From a virus, in the IMG/VR virus record IMGVR_UViG_3300030419_006839, positions 40,852 to 104,851 of that record: a stretch of 64,000 nucleotides of DNA; one strand, 5' to 3'. This document shows, piece after piece, positions 27,672 to 35,363 of this stretch (position 1 is its first letter; each line of letters begins with the position of its first letter). The position numbers and the translations under genes were made by a program. The notes beneath the pieces were generated by a model. The model saw only the letters and a list, made by a program, of their open reading frames with translations, had not been told where the DNA came from and did no database searches.

Positions 27672-27869
27672 ATGAATTTAGATTATTTTAAAGATAAAAT
27701 ATTTCAGTATTGTGATTTAAACCATGATAATGAAAATTTTTCAGGCTGGAAAGTTTGTAAAGAAAATATTAAATTGTGGGAAGAAATTTCTATGATGTTT
27801 TACGGCATGTGGATTGCAGAAAATTCAAGTAATGCTGAAATAGTAGAATTTTCTCAAACGGAGTGGTAG
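27672..27869 (+). CDS. Unknown 65-aa protein
   Basis: Follows the coiled-coil gene by one base. Acidic and aromatic, with two Cys (YCDLNHDNE, GWKVCKEN). No family recognised. Confidence 0.5.
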   Translation: MNLDYFKDKIFQYCDLNHDNENFSGWKVCKENIKLWEEISMMFYGMWIAENSSNAEIVEFSQTEW

Positions 27870-27871
27870 GT

Positions 27872-28012
27872 ATGATTTTATTAGTTCTTGTTTGCTATGG
27901 ATGTTTTTCTGTAATTGTAAGTAATTTAGTTGAGAAGATTCCATATATTCCATATAATTTTCATGAATTTAAAAATGATTTAGACATTGGAGGAGATTGT
28001 GATAGTTGTTAG
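27872..28012 (+). CDS. Small membrane protein (46 aa)
   Basis: The ATG follows GGTAGGT. Hydrophobic helix at the N-terminus (ILLVLVCYGCFSVIV) and a short tail ending GGDCDSC. It overlaps the next gene, which starts at GTG 27999. Confidence 0.45.
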   Translation: MILLVLVCYGCFSVIVSNLVEKIPYIPYNFHEFKNDLDIGGDCDSC

Positions 28013-28361
28013 AACGGTTGAAATAGTTTCAGTCGTATTTTTATTTTTTATTTCCATTTTATTGTTGTTTCTCCTGATAGGTTGTGAGATGAGAGAGAAT
28101 GCGGTGATTAGAGAGCAGACCGACATTTTTACTGATGAAATACGAGAAAAGAATAAGGATATGCAATCCTTGTCTAATCAGTTAAAAGTTGCAGAGGAGA
28201 ATATTAAGACGTTGAAGGCAAAGTTACTTTGTCGTGAAGAACTGATAGATGAAGCAATGGAACAGGCTAAGAGAGATACTCTTAAAGAAAATCCAGTGTT
28301 GATCTCGATCAATAAAAATCCACAAAAATCTAATAAGGTACAGGCAGAACGTAATCAATAA
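27999..28361 (+). CDS. Membrane-anchored coiled-coil protein (i-spanin candidate)
   Basis: The start is placed at GTG 27999 because GGAGGA lies 5 bases upstream. The N-terminal helix (VVFLFFISILLLFLLIG) is followed by a Glu/Lys coil of ~60 residues, the layout of an Rz-type inner-membrane spanin. The next gene encodes an outer-membrane-type lipoprotein, the expected partner. In phages of Gram-negative hosts the pair fuses inner and outer membranes at lysis. Assigned by shape and order only. Confidence 0.45.
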   Translation: MIVVRTVEIVSVVFLFFISILLLFLLIGCEMRENAVIREQTDIFTDEIREKNKDMQSLSNQLKVAEENIKTLKAKLLCREELIDEAMEQAKRDTLKENPVLISINKNPQKSNKVQAERNQ

Positions 28362-28401
28362 TGTACCAAAAAAAAGATAATTAAAAGGGGGAAGCAAAGT
28401 A

Positions 28402-28761
28402 ATGAAAATCAGATTGTTAGTAATGGGAATTATATTGATGTTTGTGTCTAGTTGTGCGGTGAAACCTGAGTTTCTAGTAGAAGGACGTACTACTATCAGA
28501 TCAACGTTGATTACAGAATCTCAGTTATTAGAACAGCAAAGATTAGAAAGGCAAATTTGGAACTGGAAGAATAGACAACGTATCAGATTTCAAATGGAGA
28601 TGATGAGACACAGACATCCACAAATGAGAATAGGTAGAAATACCTATAATCCCAATCGAAGGGGAATTCGTAGACATATCATTCGTAGAAAACATAATGG
28701 TGTTAAAATTCATAAGAGAAACTATTGGTCTAACAAAGTAGAATCAGAACGTAATAAATAA
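28402..28761 (+). CDS. Lipoprotein (o-spanin candidate)
   Basis: A clear signal with lipobox FVSSC at about residues 15-18. The mature part is very basic and Arg/His-rich (RRGIRRHIIRRKHNG). AAAAGGGG precedes the ATG. Adjacent to a membrane coil protein, so possibly an Rz1-like partner, although real Rz1 proteins are usually Pro-rich. Confidence 0.5.
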   Translation: MKIRLLVMGIILMFVSSCAVKPEFLVEGRTTIRSTLITESQLLEQQRLERQIWNWKNRQRIRFQMEMMRHRHPQMRIGRNTYNPNRRGIRRHIIRRKHNGVKIHKRNYWSNKVESERNK

Positions 28762-28764
28762 TAT

Positions 28765-28926
28765 ATGATTAAGAAAGATGGAAAATTAATATCTATATTG
28801 GAAATAAATTTTCGTGAAAAACTTAGGGTTGAGAAATTAGAAAAAGATTTTGAAGAATTAAAAATTAAGTTCAAAAAAGTAAAAGAAGAGAACAAGAAGT
28901 TAAAAAAACTTTTAAAAAAGAAATGA
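28765..28926 (+). CDS. Small Lys-rich coiled-coil protein (53 aa)
   Basis: Starts MIKKDGKLISILE and ends in a Lys/Glu coil. Its stop overlaps the next ATG. The product is strongly basic; function unknown. Confidence 0.45.
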   Translation: MIKKDGKLISILEINFREKLRVEKLEKDFEELKIKFKKVKEENKKLKKLLKKK

Positions 28927-29078
28927 AAGAAATATATTTATTAAAAGAAATTTTTGAAGAACTGAATGATATGATGCATATCAAAGGAGGAGGTGAAACA
29001 CCAACGAAAGAGTGGGAAGATAAGTATAGATTCCTTCAAAGAAGGGTAGACTACTTTAAAAAAAAATTATTAAAATAA
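28923..29078 (+). CDS. Unknown 51-aa protein
   Basis: ATG overlaps the preceding stop (ATGA). Helical, with a GGGETPTKEW turn in the middle and a basic end. No family recognised. Confidence 0.45.
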   Translation: MKEIYLLKEIFEELNDMMHIKGGGETPTKEWEDKYRFLQRRVDYFKKKLLK

Positions 29079-29224
29079 GAAATAGAGAAAACAAAGAACA
29101 ATTAGAAAAGATTAGAGAAATACAACGAAAGGAATATGTTAAAGGAGAAATAAACCTATACCAAAAAAACGAAAGGAAAAGATTAAAATATGAGGTCTTG
29201 AAAAGTAAAAAAACAAGTAGATAA
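29069..29224 (+). CDS. Possible small basic coil gene with non-standard start
   Basis: An open frame of ~50 codons (ENKEQLEKIREIQRKEYVKG) fills the gap between two genes and has protein-like Lys/Glu/Arg content. No ATG, GTG or TTG precedes it in frame, only ATT/ATA codons, so it would need a rare start. It may instead be a decayed gene or chance. Confidence 0.2.
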   Translation: MKIRNRENKEQLEKIREIQRKEYVKGEINLYQKNERKRLKYEVLKSKKTSR

Positions 29225-29226
29225 TA

Positions 29227-29535
29227 ATGAGAATTATACCAATTTCAGGAACGGTTGGAAGTTCTTTCCATCACTATTTTGAATATTATAGGAGGAATAT
29301 ATTAGATAACTATCTAAATGAATCACTAATAGATCGGAGGTATAAAATGGATGTTAGTACAAATAGATCAGATAATAATACACCTGATTATTTAAGATAT
29401 ATTCAAGAAGCAAAACAAGCGGAAAGAAAACAAGAAACTAGAAATTTAATGAACGAAGAAAAAGAAAACAAAAATAAAAGCGTAGGCAATATAGTTCAAA
29501 CAACTATTGGAACTATCATTGACATCTATGCATAA
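29227..29535 (+). CDS. Unknown protein upstream of flagellin (start uncertain)
   Basis: A 102-residue frame from 29227. A very good site (GGAGGT) lies before an internal ATG at 29347, which would give 62 residues (MDVSTNRSDNN). The C-terminal part is acidic/helical, then VGNIVQTTIGTIIDIYA. It ends just before the flagellin gene, so it may be a partner; no recognised chaperone motif. Confidence 0.45.
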   Translation: MRIIPISGTVGSSFHHYFEYYRRNILDNYLNESLIDRRYKMDVSTNRSDNNTPDYLRYIQEAKQAERKQETRNLMNEEKENKNKSVGNIVQTTIGTIIDIYA

Positions 29536-29554
29536 AAAACAGGAGAAATTTATA

Positions 29555-30439
29555 ATGTTAAATAGTGTAGCAAATAGAGCATATCAAAACTATAAAAAGA
29601 CAACTGCAGAAATTCAAGAAACTATGCAATTATTGGCAGATGGCAAACCTAAACTTAATCCAACAGATCAATCTAGAGTTAATAAAATGAACTCTAGAAT
29701 TAGGACATTAAAAACCGCAAATACAAATGTAAAAGAATCTTTAAACCTTTTGAGATCTGCAGATAGTGGAATTAGTTCTATTAGAAGTGTGGTTTCTAAA
29801 CTAAGAGGTATTGCTCAAGAATCTCAGTCAGAAGAAATTAGTGCCGAAGAACGTGCTGATTTACAGGTAGAGTATGATACTTTATATAAAGAAATAGATT
29901 TCATATTAGACAATACAGAATATGATGGAGTTAAACTACTTGATGGTACGTTTGCAACTAAGAATGTAGTTATTGATTCTGATGATTCAGTTCAAATAGA
30001 TATTGATGATATGACTGAAGGTTCATTACGTATTGGTGCTTATACAAAAACATTAGAAATTGGCGATCCTGAGATTGGTTTGGATAATGGTCAAGGTGGA
30101 GTTTATGCCCCAGGGGATTCTATAAGTATTGTCAAGTCTTCCGTAGACACTGTTGAAAAGGCTCAAGACGCAGTTGCACGTTTAGATTTTGCTTTGGGTA
30201 AGTTAGATGAGGAATCAGTAAAACTAAATTCAAAGGCTCAGAGATTTGAATTTACTACAAGTCATTTAACAAGTATGGTAGGAGTATTGGAAGAATCGGT
30301 TGATACCATCGAAGATTTTGATGAGGCTAGAGAAATGAGTCGTTTGGCACAAGCTCAAATAAGACAACAATCAGCCATTGCCATGATGGTACAGGCACAA
30401 CAATTATCTCAAACTATTCACCAATTACTTAACCAGTAA
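29555..30439 (+). CDS. Flagellin
   Basis: ATG 29555 has AGGAGA 8 bases upstream. The 294-residue product has the two coiled ends of flagellin: an N-terminal D0/D1 region (SRVNKMNSRIRTLKTANTNV, then SADSGISSIRSVVSKL) and the mirrored C-terminal D1/D0 end (EAREMSRLAQAQIRQQSAIA, then QAQQLSQTIHQLL). A short beta middle replaces the variable D2/D3. Length and layout fit compact bacterial flagellins. In bacteria flagellin polymerises into the filament after export. No FliS chaperone or other flagellar gene was seen nearby, so it may mix with or block host filaments. Confidence 0.9.
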   Translation: MLNSVANRAYQNYKKTTAEIQETMQLLADGKPKLNPTDQSRVNKMNSRIRTLKTANTNVKESLNLLRSADSGISSIRSVVSKLRGIAQESQSEEISAEERADLQVEYDTLYKEIDFILDNTEYDGVKLLDGTFATKNVVIDSDDSVQIDIDDMTEGSLRIGAYTKTLEIGDPEIGLDNGQGGVYAPGDSISIVKSSVDTVEKAQDAVARLDFALGKLDEESVKLNSKAQRFEFTTSHLTSMVGVLEESVDTIEDFDEAREMSRLAQAQIRQQSAIAMMVQAQQLSQTIHQLLNQ

Positions 30440-30688
30440 ATGATTACATATAGAATAGAAGACATACCTGACGATAGAGGATGGTTAACCACTACATGGG
30501 GAAAAGCTGTAGGCTCTGAACCATGTAGTTTTATTTGTCATCACTGTGCTATAATTTGGAGGGCAAACTTCCCTAGAAATACAATTCTTGGAGTAAGGAA
30601 TAGTAACGTTTGGGAAAGAAATCCATGTCCAAGTTGTATAAAAAATAAACTAAAGAAATATGAGGGATTAGATGAAGTGGGTAATTAG
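30440..30688 (+). CDS. Zinc-ribbon-like protein (82 aa)
   Basis: Two Cys pairs about 31 residues apart (CHHC at about 32-35 and CPSC near residue 63) form a likely zinc ribbon. The start touches the flagellin stop. No further domain; possible nucleic-acid or protein-binding adaptor. Confidence 0.55.
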   Translation: MITYRIEDIPDDRGWLTTTWGKAVGSEPCSFICHHCAIIWRANFPRNTILGVRNSNVWERNPCPSCIKNKLKKYEGLDEVGN

Positions 30689-30755
30689 TTTTTCAATTGG
30701 TTTTATAATTGCAATTAGTCTTCTTTACGGCATTGCACAATTTTGGACTTGGTAA
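30672..30755 (+). CDS. 27-aa membrane peptide
   Basis: ATG overlaps the end of the zinc-ribbon gene. Nearly all hydrophobic (VISFSIGFIIAISLLYGIA) with Trp at both ends, as in small single-helix membrane peptides. Confidence 0.4.
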   Translation: MKWVISFSIGFIIAISLLYGIAQFWTW

Positions 30756-30756
30756 A

Positions 30757-30788
30757 AAAAAAGGATGGGAATTAACCCATCCTTTTTC
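30757..30788. terminator. Bidirectional terminator between convergent genes
   Basis: GGATGGG, loop AATTAA, CCCATCC, with an A tract before and a T tract after. It can stop both the flagellin-side (+) and hsp20 (-) transcripts. Confidence 0.85.
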
Positions 30789-30790
30789 AT

Positions 30791-31207
30791 TTAATTTATT
30801 TTTATTGATTTTGGTTTCTCTGATTCTGGTATTTTATTTTCTAGTTTAATATTTAAAATACCATCAACAATTCTTGCAGATGTTACTAAGATAGTATTTG
30901 ATAATGTTAGAGACTTCTCAAACTTTCTATTTGCAATACCTCTATGTAGATATTTAGATTTAACATCTGACTGAATTTTTTCTCCAATAATCTTTAACTC
31001 ATTAGATTCTCCTGGGTGATGTGTTACTGATATTTCATCCTTAGAGAATCCTGCTACAGCTATTTCCACTATATATGTATTATCATCCTCCTGTATTATA
31101 TTATATGGAGGATATTTTTGTTTAGAGTTTTGGAATTCATCTAGTTGATTAAATAAACCTTTAAACCCTACAAAGAATGGATCGTATTTTGTTACTAATG
31201 TTGTCAT
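30791..31207 (-). CDS. Hsp20/IbpA-type small heat shock protein
   Basis: A 138-residue alpha-crystallin-domain protein. Residues ~35-125 have the expected strands: YIVEIAVAGFSKDEISV, LKIIGEK, KYLHRGIANRKFEKSLTL and IVDGILNIKLENKIPE, including the G-I-L triplet. sHSPs hold unfolding proteins; phages infecting marine bacteria often carry one, possibly for particle assembly. It is the only - strand gene in this + region and has its own upstream region with an RNA-thermometer-like hairpin. Confidence 0.93.
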   Translation of the reverse strand: MTTLVTKYDPFFVGFKGLFNQLDEFQNSKQKYPPYNIIQEDDNTYIVEIAVAGFSKDEISVTHHPGESNELKIIGEKIQSDVKSKYLHRGIANRKFEKSLTLSNTILVTSARIVDGILNIKLENKIPESEKPKSIKIN

Positions 31208-31214
31208 AATTTTT

Positions 31215-31234
31215 TTCTCCTATTTAAGCAAGAA
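31215..31234 (-). promoter_or_regulatory. ROSE-like RNA thermometer hairpin before hsp20
   Basis: On the - strand the leader reads UUCUUGCU, loop UAAAU, AGGAGAA, followed by about 8 bases and the ATG. The two arms pair with one unpaired G, which covers the Shine-Dalgarno AGGAG. The UUGCU-against-AGGA pairing with a bulged G is the hallmark of ROSE elements that control Hsp20 genes. It would open on heating. Confidence 0.6.
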
Positions 31235-31272
31235 TTTCAAGTGTCTTTCGACCACTTTTTAATAGTTTATAA

Positions 31273-31315
31273 AAAGATGCTGAATAACATCTTGGCAGAA
31301 ACTTTCAGCATCTTT
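31273..31315 (-). promoter_or_regulatory. Upstream hairpin in the hsp20 leader
   Basis: A 12-bp inverted repeat (AAAGATGCTGAA / TTCAGCATCTTT) with a 19-base loop, about 65 bases before the start codon. ROSE leaders often contain further hairpins upstream, so this may be part of the same element. It lies within the ~280-bp region between hsp20 and the next gene, which holds no good frame. Confidence 0.5.
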
Positions 31316-31436
31316 AATACACTTTTTCAGATAAGGAATTATTTAAATTCCCGACCTCAGTAGGTGATTAATATAAACTCACCCACATACTTATAACGTC
31401 ACTTTCCCTAAATTATTTACTAAAAAAATAAATCAG

Positions 31437-31470
31437 TAAAAAGTTTTAACCTATTAACGTTATATATAAT
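31437..31470 (+). promoter_or_regulatory. Possible promoter before the TonB-like gene
   Basis: AAAAAGTTTTAAC then ACGTTATATATAAT resembles the repeated phage promoter, but lacks the GTCGATA box. Located 20 bases upstream of the GAGGTG site. Confidence 0.4.
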
Positions 31471-31489
31471 TGCAATGAGGTGAATTATC

Positions 31490-31813
31490 TTGAAAACACA
31501 TATAACTAGATCACACCTTGAAGAATATGAAATCAGTTTAGTTAATAAGATAAAAAGTCTATACAAACAAGTATCTTCTGATGATTCTGGTAAAACTGAA
31601 ATACAAGTAGTACTAGATAGAGGTGGGTGTATAGTTTGGATGGATATTATTTGCTCATCTGGGCATAAGCATTTAGATGAATATGCAAAAAAAATAATAG
31701 AAGATGCTTGTCCGTTTAAAGACTTCCCTGAAAATTCATTGCATCATTATTTAGACATTATTATAACAATTATTTTTAAACATAAGGAGAATCATGAACG
31801 TAACGTTAGTTGA
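31490..31813 (+). CDS. TonB C-terminal-domain-like protein
   Basis: TTG start at 31490 with GAGGTG 7 bases before. Residues ~38-100 follow the TonB/TolA C-terminal consensus: EIQVVLDRGGCIVWMDIICS, SSGHKHLDEYAKKI, and CPFKDFPE then LDIIITIIF. TonB-C transfers energy to outer-membrane receptors. Here there is no membrane anchor or Pro-rich linker, so it might compete with host TonB/Tol partners or bind the phage receptor system. The match is in pattern, not proven homology. Confidence 0.5.
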   Translation: MKTHITRSHLEEYEISLVNKIKSLYKQVSSDDSGKTEIQVVLDRGGCIVWMDIICSSGHKHLDEYAKKIIEDACPFKDFPENSLHHYLDIIITIIFKHKENHERNVS

Positions 31814-32474
31814 TAAAATGGGTAATGACCTTAGTGTTGTAAATGCTGCTAGGGTTTCATTCGGTAAAAAAAAGGAAAAATTTGATGATAAGGATAAGAA
31901 ACTTATTGGTTACCTTGCTAGGCATAATCATTGGACTCCTTTCGGCCATGTTTCTTTACAGTTTCACATCGTTGCTCCTGTCTTTGTTGCTAGGCAATTA
32001 GTTAAACATCAAGTTGGCTTGGTTTGGAATGAAATTAGTAGGAGGTATGTTGATAGTGACCCTGAGTATTATACTCCAGAAAAATGGAGACTTAAAGCAA
32101 GTAATAAAAAGCAGGGAAGTTCTGATGAATTTTATTACAATGAAGTAGTAACAAAAGATGCTTTTGATCCTAGTATACCTAGTCCTGGAGGTAATCCTTA
32201 TGAAATGCCTTCATATAAATACATTTGTGAACAAGCTAGGATTGCATATAACTCTATGATAAATATTGGTATTTGTCCAGAACAAGCAAGAATGATATTA
32301 CCTCAAAGTATGATGACTGAGTGGTATTGGTCGGGTACTTTAATGGCATTTGCTAGAGTTTGTAATCTAAGATGTAAACCAGATACGCAGTTGGAGACTC
32401 AATGGATAGCAGATAAAATAGATAAGTTAGCAGTTGAAGTTGCCCCTGTTAGTTGGGAACAATTAAGAAAATGA
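31794..32474 (+). CDS. thyX: Flavin-dependent thymidylate synthase (ThyX)
   Basis: 226 residues with the ThyX signature KHQVGLVWNEISRRYVD (variant of RHRxxxxxxxS) near residue 71. Also present are HNHWTPFGHVSLQFH near residue 44, then PQSMMTEWYWSG and the C-terminal RCKPDTQLETQW. ThyX makes dTMP from dUMP using FAD and methylene-THF. It overlaps the preceding gene by 20 bases and the next by 4. It supports phage DNA synthesis. Confidence 0.95.
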   Translation: MNVTLVDKMGNDLSVVNAARVSFGKKKEKFDDKDKKLIGYLARHNHWTPFGHVSLQFHIVAPVFVARQLVKHQVGLVWNEISRRYVDSDPEYYTPEKWRLKASNKKQGSSDEFYYNEVVTKDAFDPSIPSPGGNPYEMPSYKYICEQARIAYNSMINIGICPEQARMILPQSMMTEWYWSGTLMAFARVCNLRCKPDTQLETQWIADKIDKLAVEVAPVSWEQLRK

Positions 32475-32695
32475 AAGAAAAGCAAAAATGGTGGGAAAGA
32501 AAAAGTCTTGTAAACGATACTCTCTTAGATCAAGAAGTTAAACTTGCAAACTTAAGATGGTCGCAAATAAAGGAAGACTTGGAAACTGTTCAACTAGAGT
32601 TGGTTGCTTTAGATGGAAAATACAACAAAGTTAAGAAGAAGAATAAAAAGTTAAAAAAACAAAACAAAAAGTTAAAGAGGAGATTATTAAAGTGA
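32471..32695 (+). CDS. Small Lys-rich coiled-coil protein
   Basis: Starts at ATG 32471, overlapping the thyX stop (ATGA). The C-terminal half is nearly all Lys/Asn/Leu (KKKNKKLKKQNKKLKRRLLK), strongly basic. Possibly nucleic-acid binding; no family recognised. Confidence 0.5.
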   Translation: MKEKQKWWERKSLVNDTLLDQEVKLANLRWSQIKEDLETVQLELVALDGKYNKVKKKNKKLKKQNKKLKRRLLK

Positions 32696-33423
32696 CACTT
32701 ACTAATGTTCAATCAGGAAACGCTGAATGGGAAAATATTATAGATGCTAACATTCCAGAGAGTACAGAAACACATAAGCCAATCAAGCATTCTACAATGG
32801 TAGATTGGCTAGATTCTTCATTAGAGAAAAACAACATTAAAGTTGTTGATAGGGTTTTTAATCTAAGTAAAAATACTATGAGGATGATGGCATTATATCA
32901 AGTAGAAAAAAAAGATGAAAAAGATAAAAACACATTAGTTGGTTTGCTCAATTGCAATGAAAAAACGTATGCTGCTAAACTAATGTTTGGTTTGCGTTGG
33001 TTGACTTGTGGGAATAGACTTTGGTATGAATCTGTTCTTTTTAAAAGAAAACATACGGGAAATATAACTCAAGACTTAGAATTAGGAATAAGCAATGCAA
33101 TTAGTAACATAACAATATATCAAAACGAATTTGATAAAGTTATAAATAAATATAAGGAAATAAGAATAAATGATGAAATTGCAAGCCATGCAATAGTTAA
33201 TGCTGCAAGTAAAAAAATTATTCCTTCTTCTAAAGTTGTTAGTGTTTACAGAGAGTGGTTTAATCCATCATATACTTATGACCATAATGAGAAATCTTTA
33301 TATCGGCTTAATAATGCATTTACAACTTCTTTTAGAAACTATAAGAGTCCGTTTTCAGTTCCTAAAAGAAGTTTCGGTTTAATAAAACTACTTGGTGAAT
33401 ATACAACAAAATTGGAGAGTTAA
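32692..33423 (+). CDS. DUF932-like phage/plasmid protein
   Basis: GTG start at 32692, overlapping the previous stop. The segment FGLRWLTCGNRLWYESV, followed by KRKHTGN, resembles the central region of DUF932 proteins found in phages and plasmids. Helical C-terminal half. Biochemical role unknown in the family. Confidence 0.5.
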   Translation: MTLTNVQSGNAEWENIIDANIPESTETHKPIKHSTMVDWLDSSLEKNNIKVVDRVFNLSKNTMRMMALYQVEKKDEKDKNTLVGLLNCNEKTYAAKLMFGLRWLTCGNRLWYESVLFKRKHTGNITQDLELGISNAISNITIYQNEFDKVINKYKEIRINDEIASHAIVNAASKKIIPSSKVVSVYREWFNPSYTYDHNEKSLYRLNNAFTTSFRNYKSPFSVPKRSFGLIKLLGEYTTKLES

Positions 33424-33425
33424 AA

Positions 33426-34088
33426 ATGTTACTAGCGTTTTCAGGTAAAAAAGGTTCAGGTAAGTCAACTGCTTGCAAACTAACTCAGGAAATATTTCTT
33501 GAAGAAGGTTTAGGTTTAATAGAAATAAAAAGTTTTGCAGAACCTATCTATAATTTAGTGTCCGAAATGTTAGGGGTTCCTGTTAGTTATATTAAAGAGC
33601 ATAAAGATAATGGGCAACAGATACCTTTGCCTAAATTTTCTAAAGATCCTATAATTGATGAAGGTGGTAATCATTGGGTTTACAACCCAGTAAACTTTAG
33701 ACAGATACTACAAACAATTGGTATGAATCTAAGAGAATCTGATGAGAGTGCTTGGCTGAATTGCTTGTTTGGAAGATTTGATGCCAAGTATCTCTATGAT
33801 GTTCAGAATTCAATCTCTTGGGTCATTGAAGATTTGAGATTTGAAAATGAAATAAAAAGAATTAAAAATTTACAAGGTGTTGTCATTCGGGTAATGAGAG
33901 AAGACTTAATCTGCGATGATGAGAATATATCAGAAACTTCTTTGGATTCATATCAGAGATATGATTTCATTGTCGCTAATGACGGTAGTATAGATCAGTT
34001 TAAGAAAAATATATCTGAAATTATACATCAAATTGTATTGTCTAAAAATGATCCAGAATATGAAGCTAAAACACATTACTATTGGTAG
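33426..34088 (+). CDS. Deoxynucleoside monophosphate kinase
   Basis: A 220-aa P-loop kinase. GKKGSGKST near residue 7 is Walker A. NFRQILQTIGMNLRES and SWVIEDLRFENEI are typical of the phage dNMP kinase family (T4 gene 1-like). VIRVMRE supplies the lid-like Arg. It raises the dNTP supply by phosphorylating dNMPs, next to thyX. Confidence 0.85.
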   Translation: MLLAFSGKKGSGKSTACKLTQEIFLEEGLGLIEIKSFAEPIYNLVSEMLGVPVSYIKEHKDNGQQIPLPKFSKDPIIDEGGNHWVYNPVNFRQILQTIGMNLRESDESAWLNCLFGRFDAKYLYDVQNSISWVIEDLRFENEIKRIKNLQGVVIRVMREDLICDDENISETSLDSYQRYDFIVANDGSIDQFKKNISEIIHQIVLSKNDPEYEAKTHYYW

Positions 34089-34097
34089 AGGTGATAT

Positions 34098-34454
34098 ATG
34101 TATGAATATAAAGCAAAGGTTGTTAAAGTTGTCGATGGAGATACTGTTGATTTTCTCGTTGATCTTGGTTTCGACACATGGAAAAAAGTTAGAGCAAGAT
34201 TGTACGGAATTAATGCTCCAGAAAGTCGTACAAGAGATCTTGAAGAAAAAAAACGAGGATTAGAATCTAAAAAATTTCTAACTGATACTTTATCTAATTT
34301 TGACAATGAATGTATTATTAAAAGCAGAGGGACAGGTAAGTATGGAAGATGTTTAGCTGAAATATTTATCGAAGATTTTAATCCTGAAGTCAGTGTTAAT
34401 CAGCAGATGGTTGATATTGGTTTAGCTGAAGAATATTTTGGTGGAAAACGCTAA
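34098..34454 (+). CDS. Thermonuclease-like (SNase) protein
   Basis: 118 residues with the staphylococcal nuclease layout: VVKVVDGDTVDF, RARLYGINAPES, then TGKYGRCLAEIF. The D, E and R positions of the active site are all present. No signal peptide, so it would act in the cytoplasm, perhaps on host nucleic acid. Its TAA stop is also the start of a promoter. Confidence 0.85.
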   Translation: MYEYKAKVVKVVDGDTVDFLVDLGFDTWKKVRARLYGINAPESRTRDLEEKKRGLESKKFLTDTLSNFDNECIIKSRGTGKYGRCLAEIFIEDFNPEVSVNQQMVDIGLAEEYFGGKR

Positions 34455-34486
34455 AGTTATCTAGAATTTGTCGATAATATATAGTA
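34451..34486 (+). promoter_or_regulatory. Phage promoter (+ strand)
   Basis: CTAAAGTTATCT, then TTTGTCGATAATATATAGTA, a close match to the - strand consensus. It lies between the nuclease and the next gene and its TAA is the nuclease stop codon. Confidence 0.8.
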
Positions 34487-34509
34487 GAAGCAAAATAAAT
34501 GGAGGAAAA

Positions 34510-34998
34510 ATGAACGTCTTCTACTTAGATCATAACACTGATGATTGTGCCAAGTATCATAATGATAAGCATTGTGTCAAGATGATACTTGAGTATGCAC
34601 AATTATTATCTACTTGTCATAGGGTATTAGATGGAGATCAATGTATCGACAAAGTATATAAAGCAACCCATAAGAATCATCCTTCTGCTATTTGGGCTAG
34701 AAGTAATTCCGAAAACTATAAGTGGTTGTATAAGCTTTTTTGTTCTCTATCTAAGGAATACGAGTATCGTTATGATAGAAGTCACTTAAGTTTTGTCAAG
34801 TTAGAAAATGTATTAGTTAATCAACCTAAAAACATAGTTACAGGTAGTTTTAATCAACCAACACCAGCAATGCCTGAATACTGTAAGATTCCAAATAACT
34901 CATTAGCTTCTTACAGGAAATATTATATAAATGAGAAAAGCCATATTGCTTATTGGAAAAAAAGAGAAATACCTAGTTGGTATAAGGAGAACAAATGA
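34510..34998 (+). CDS. Conserved phage protein (MNVFYLD family)
   Basis: ATG 34510 is set by GGAGG just upstream; a longer frame overlaps the promoter. The 162-aa product starts MNVFYLDHNTDDCAKYHNDK, then HCVKMILEYAQLLSTCHR and THKNHPSAIWARSNSENYKW. This His/Cys-rich family is widespread in phages and bacteria, but I know of no proven function. A DNA-modification or glycosylase-like role has been suggested for relatives; unconfirmed. Confidence 0.6.
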   Translation: MNVFYLDHNTDDCAKYHNDKHCVKMILEYAQLLSTCHRVLDGDQCIDKVYKATHKNHPSAIWARSNSENYKWLYKLFCSLSKEYEYRYDRSHLSFVKLENVLVNQPKNIVTGSFNQPTPAMPEYCKIPNNSLASYRKYYINEKSHIAYWKKREIPSWYKENK

Positions 34999-35363
34999 AA
35001 AATTTCAAATTAAATACAATTATTGCTACTTCCGTTTCAAAATGTCAAGATTTCTCTTGTCAGAAAGATATTGCATTGTCTGTTCATAATGCTATTAATG
35101 AACTTCATGTAAGTATTAGTACGTTGCATGAAATTTTTATTGAGTTCCCATATATATCAAACTATGCAGATTTCACTAAGTTTAAAGGTCTAACTAAGTA
35201 TATGTATTCTTGTTTATATAACTATGTAGTTCAGTGCGTTCGTGATACACCACATCCAGGTAAATGGAAACATGATACGAAAAGTGATCGTGTAGATAAA
35301 ATTATTAAATTTAATAGTTCCGATTGGTTAAACAATTCTGAATCAATAGGAGATAGTAATTGA
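34995..35363 (+). CDS. Unknown 122-aa protein
   Basis: Overlaps the previous gene by 4 bases (ATGA). Contains paired Cys (KCQDFSCQ) and Ser/His-rich helices. No family recognised. Confidence 0.5.
   Translation: MKNFKLNTIIATSVSKCQDFSCQKDIALSVHNAINELHVSISTLHEIFIEFPYISNYADFTKFKGLTKYMYSCLYNYVVQCVRDTPHPGKWKHDTKSDRVDKIIKFNSSDWLNNSESIGDSN

Noticed and set aside
31222-31239. CTTGAAA as a sigma32 -35 box for hsp20
   Set aside because: The matching -10 box would fall on the ribosome site and start codon; the region is better explained by the leader hairpin.
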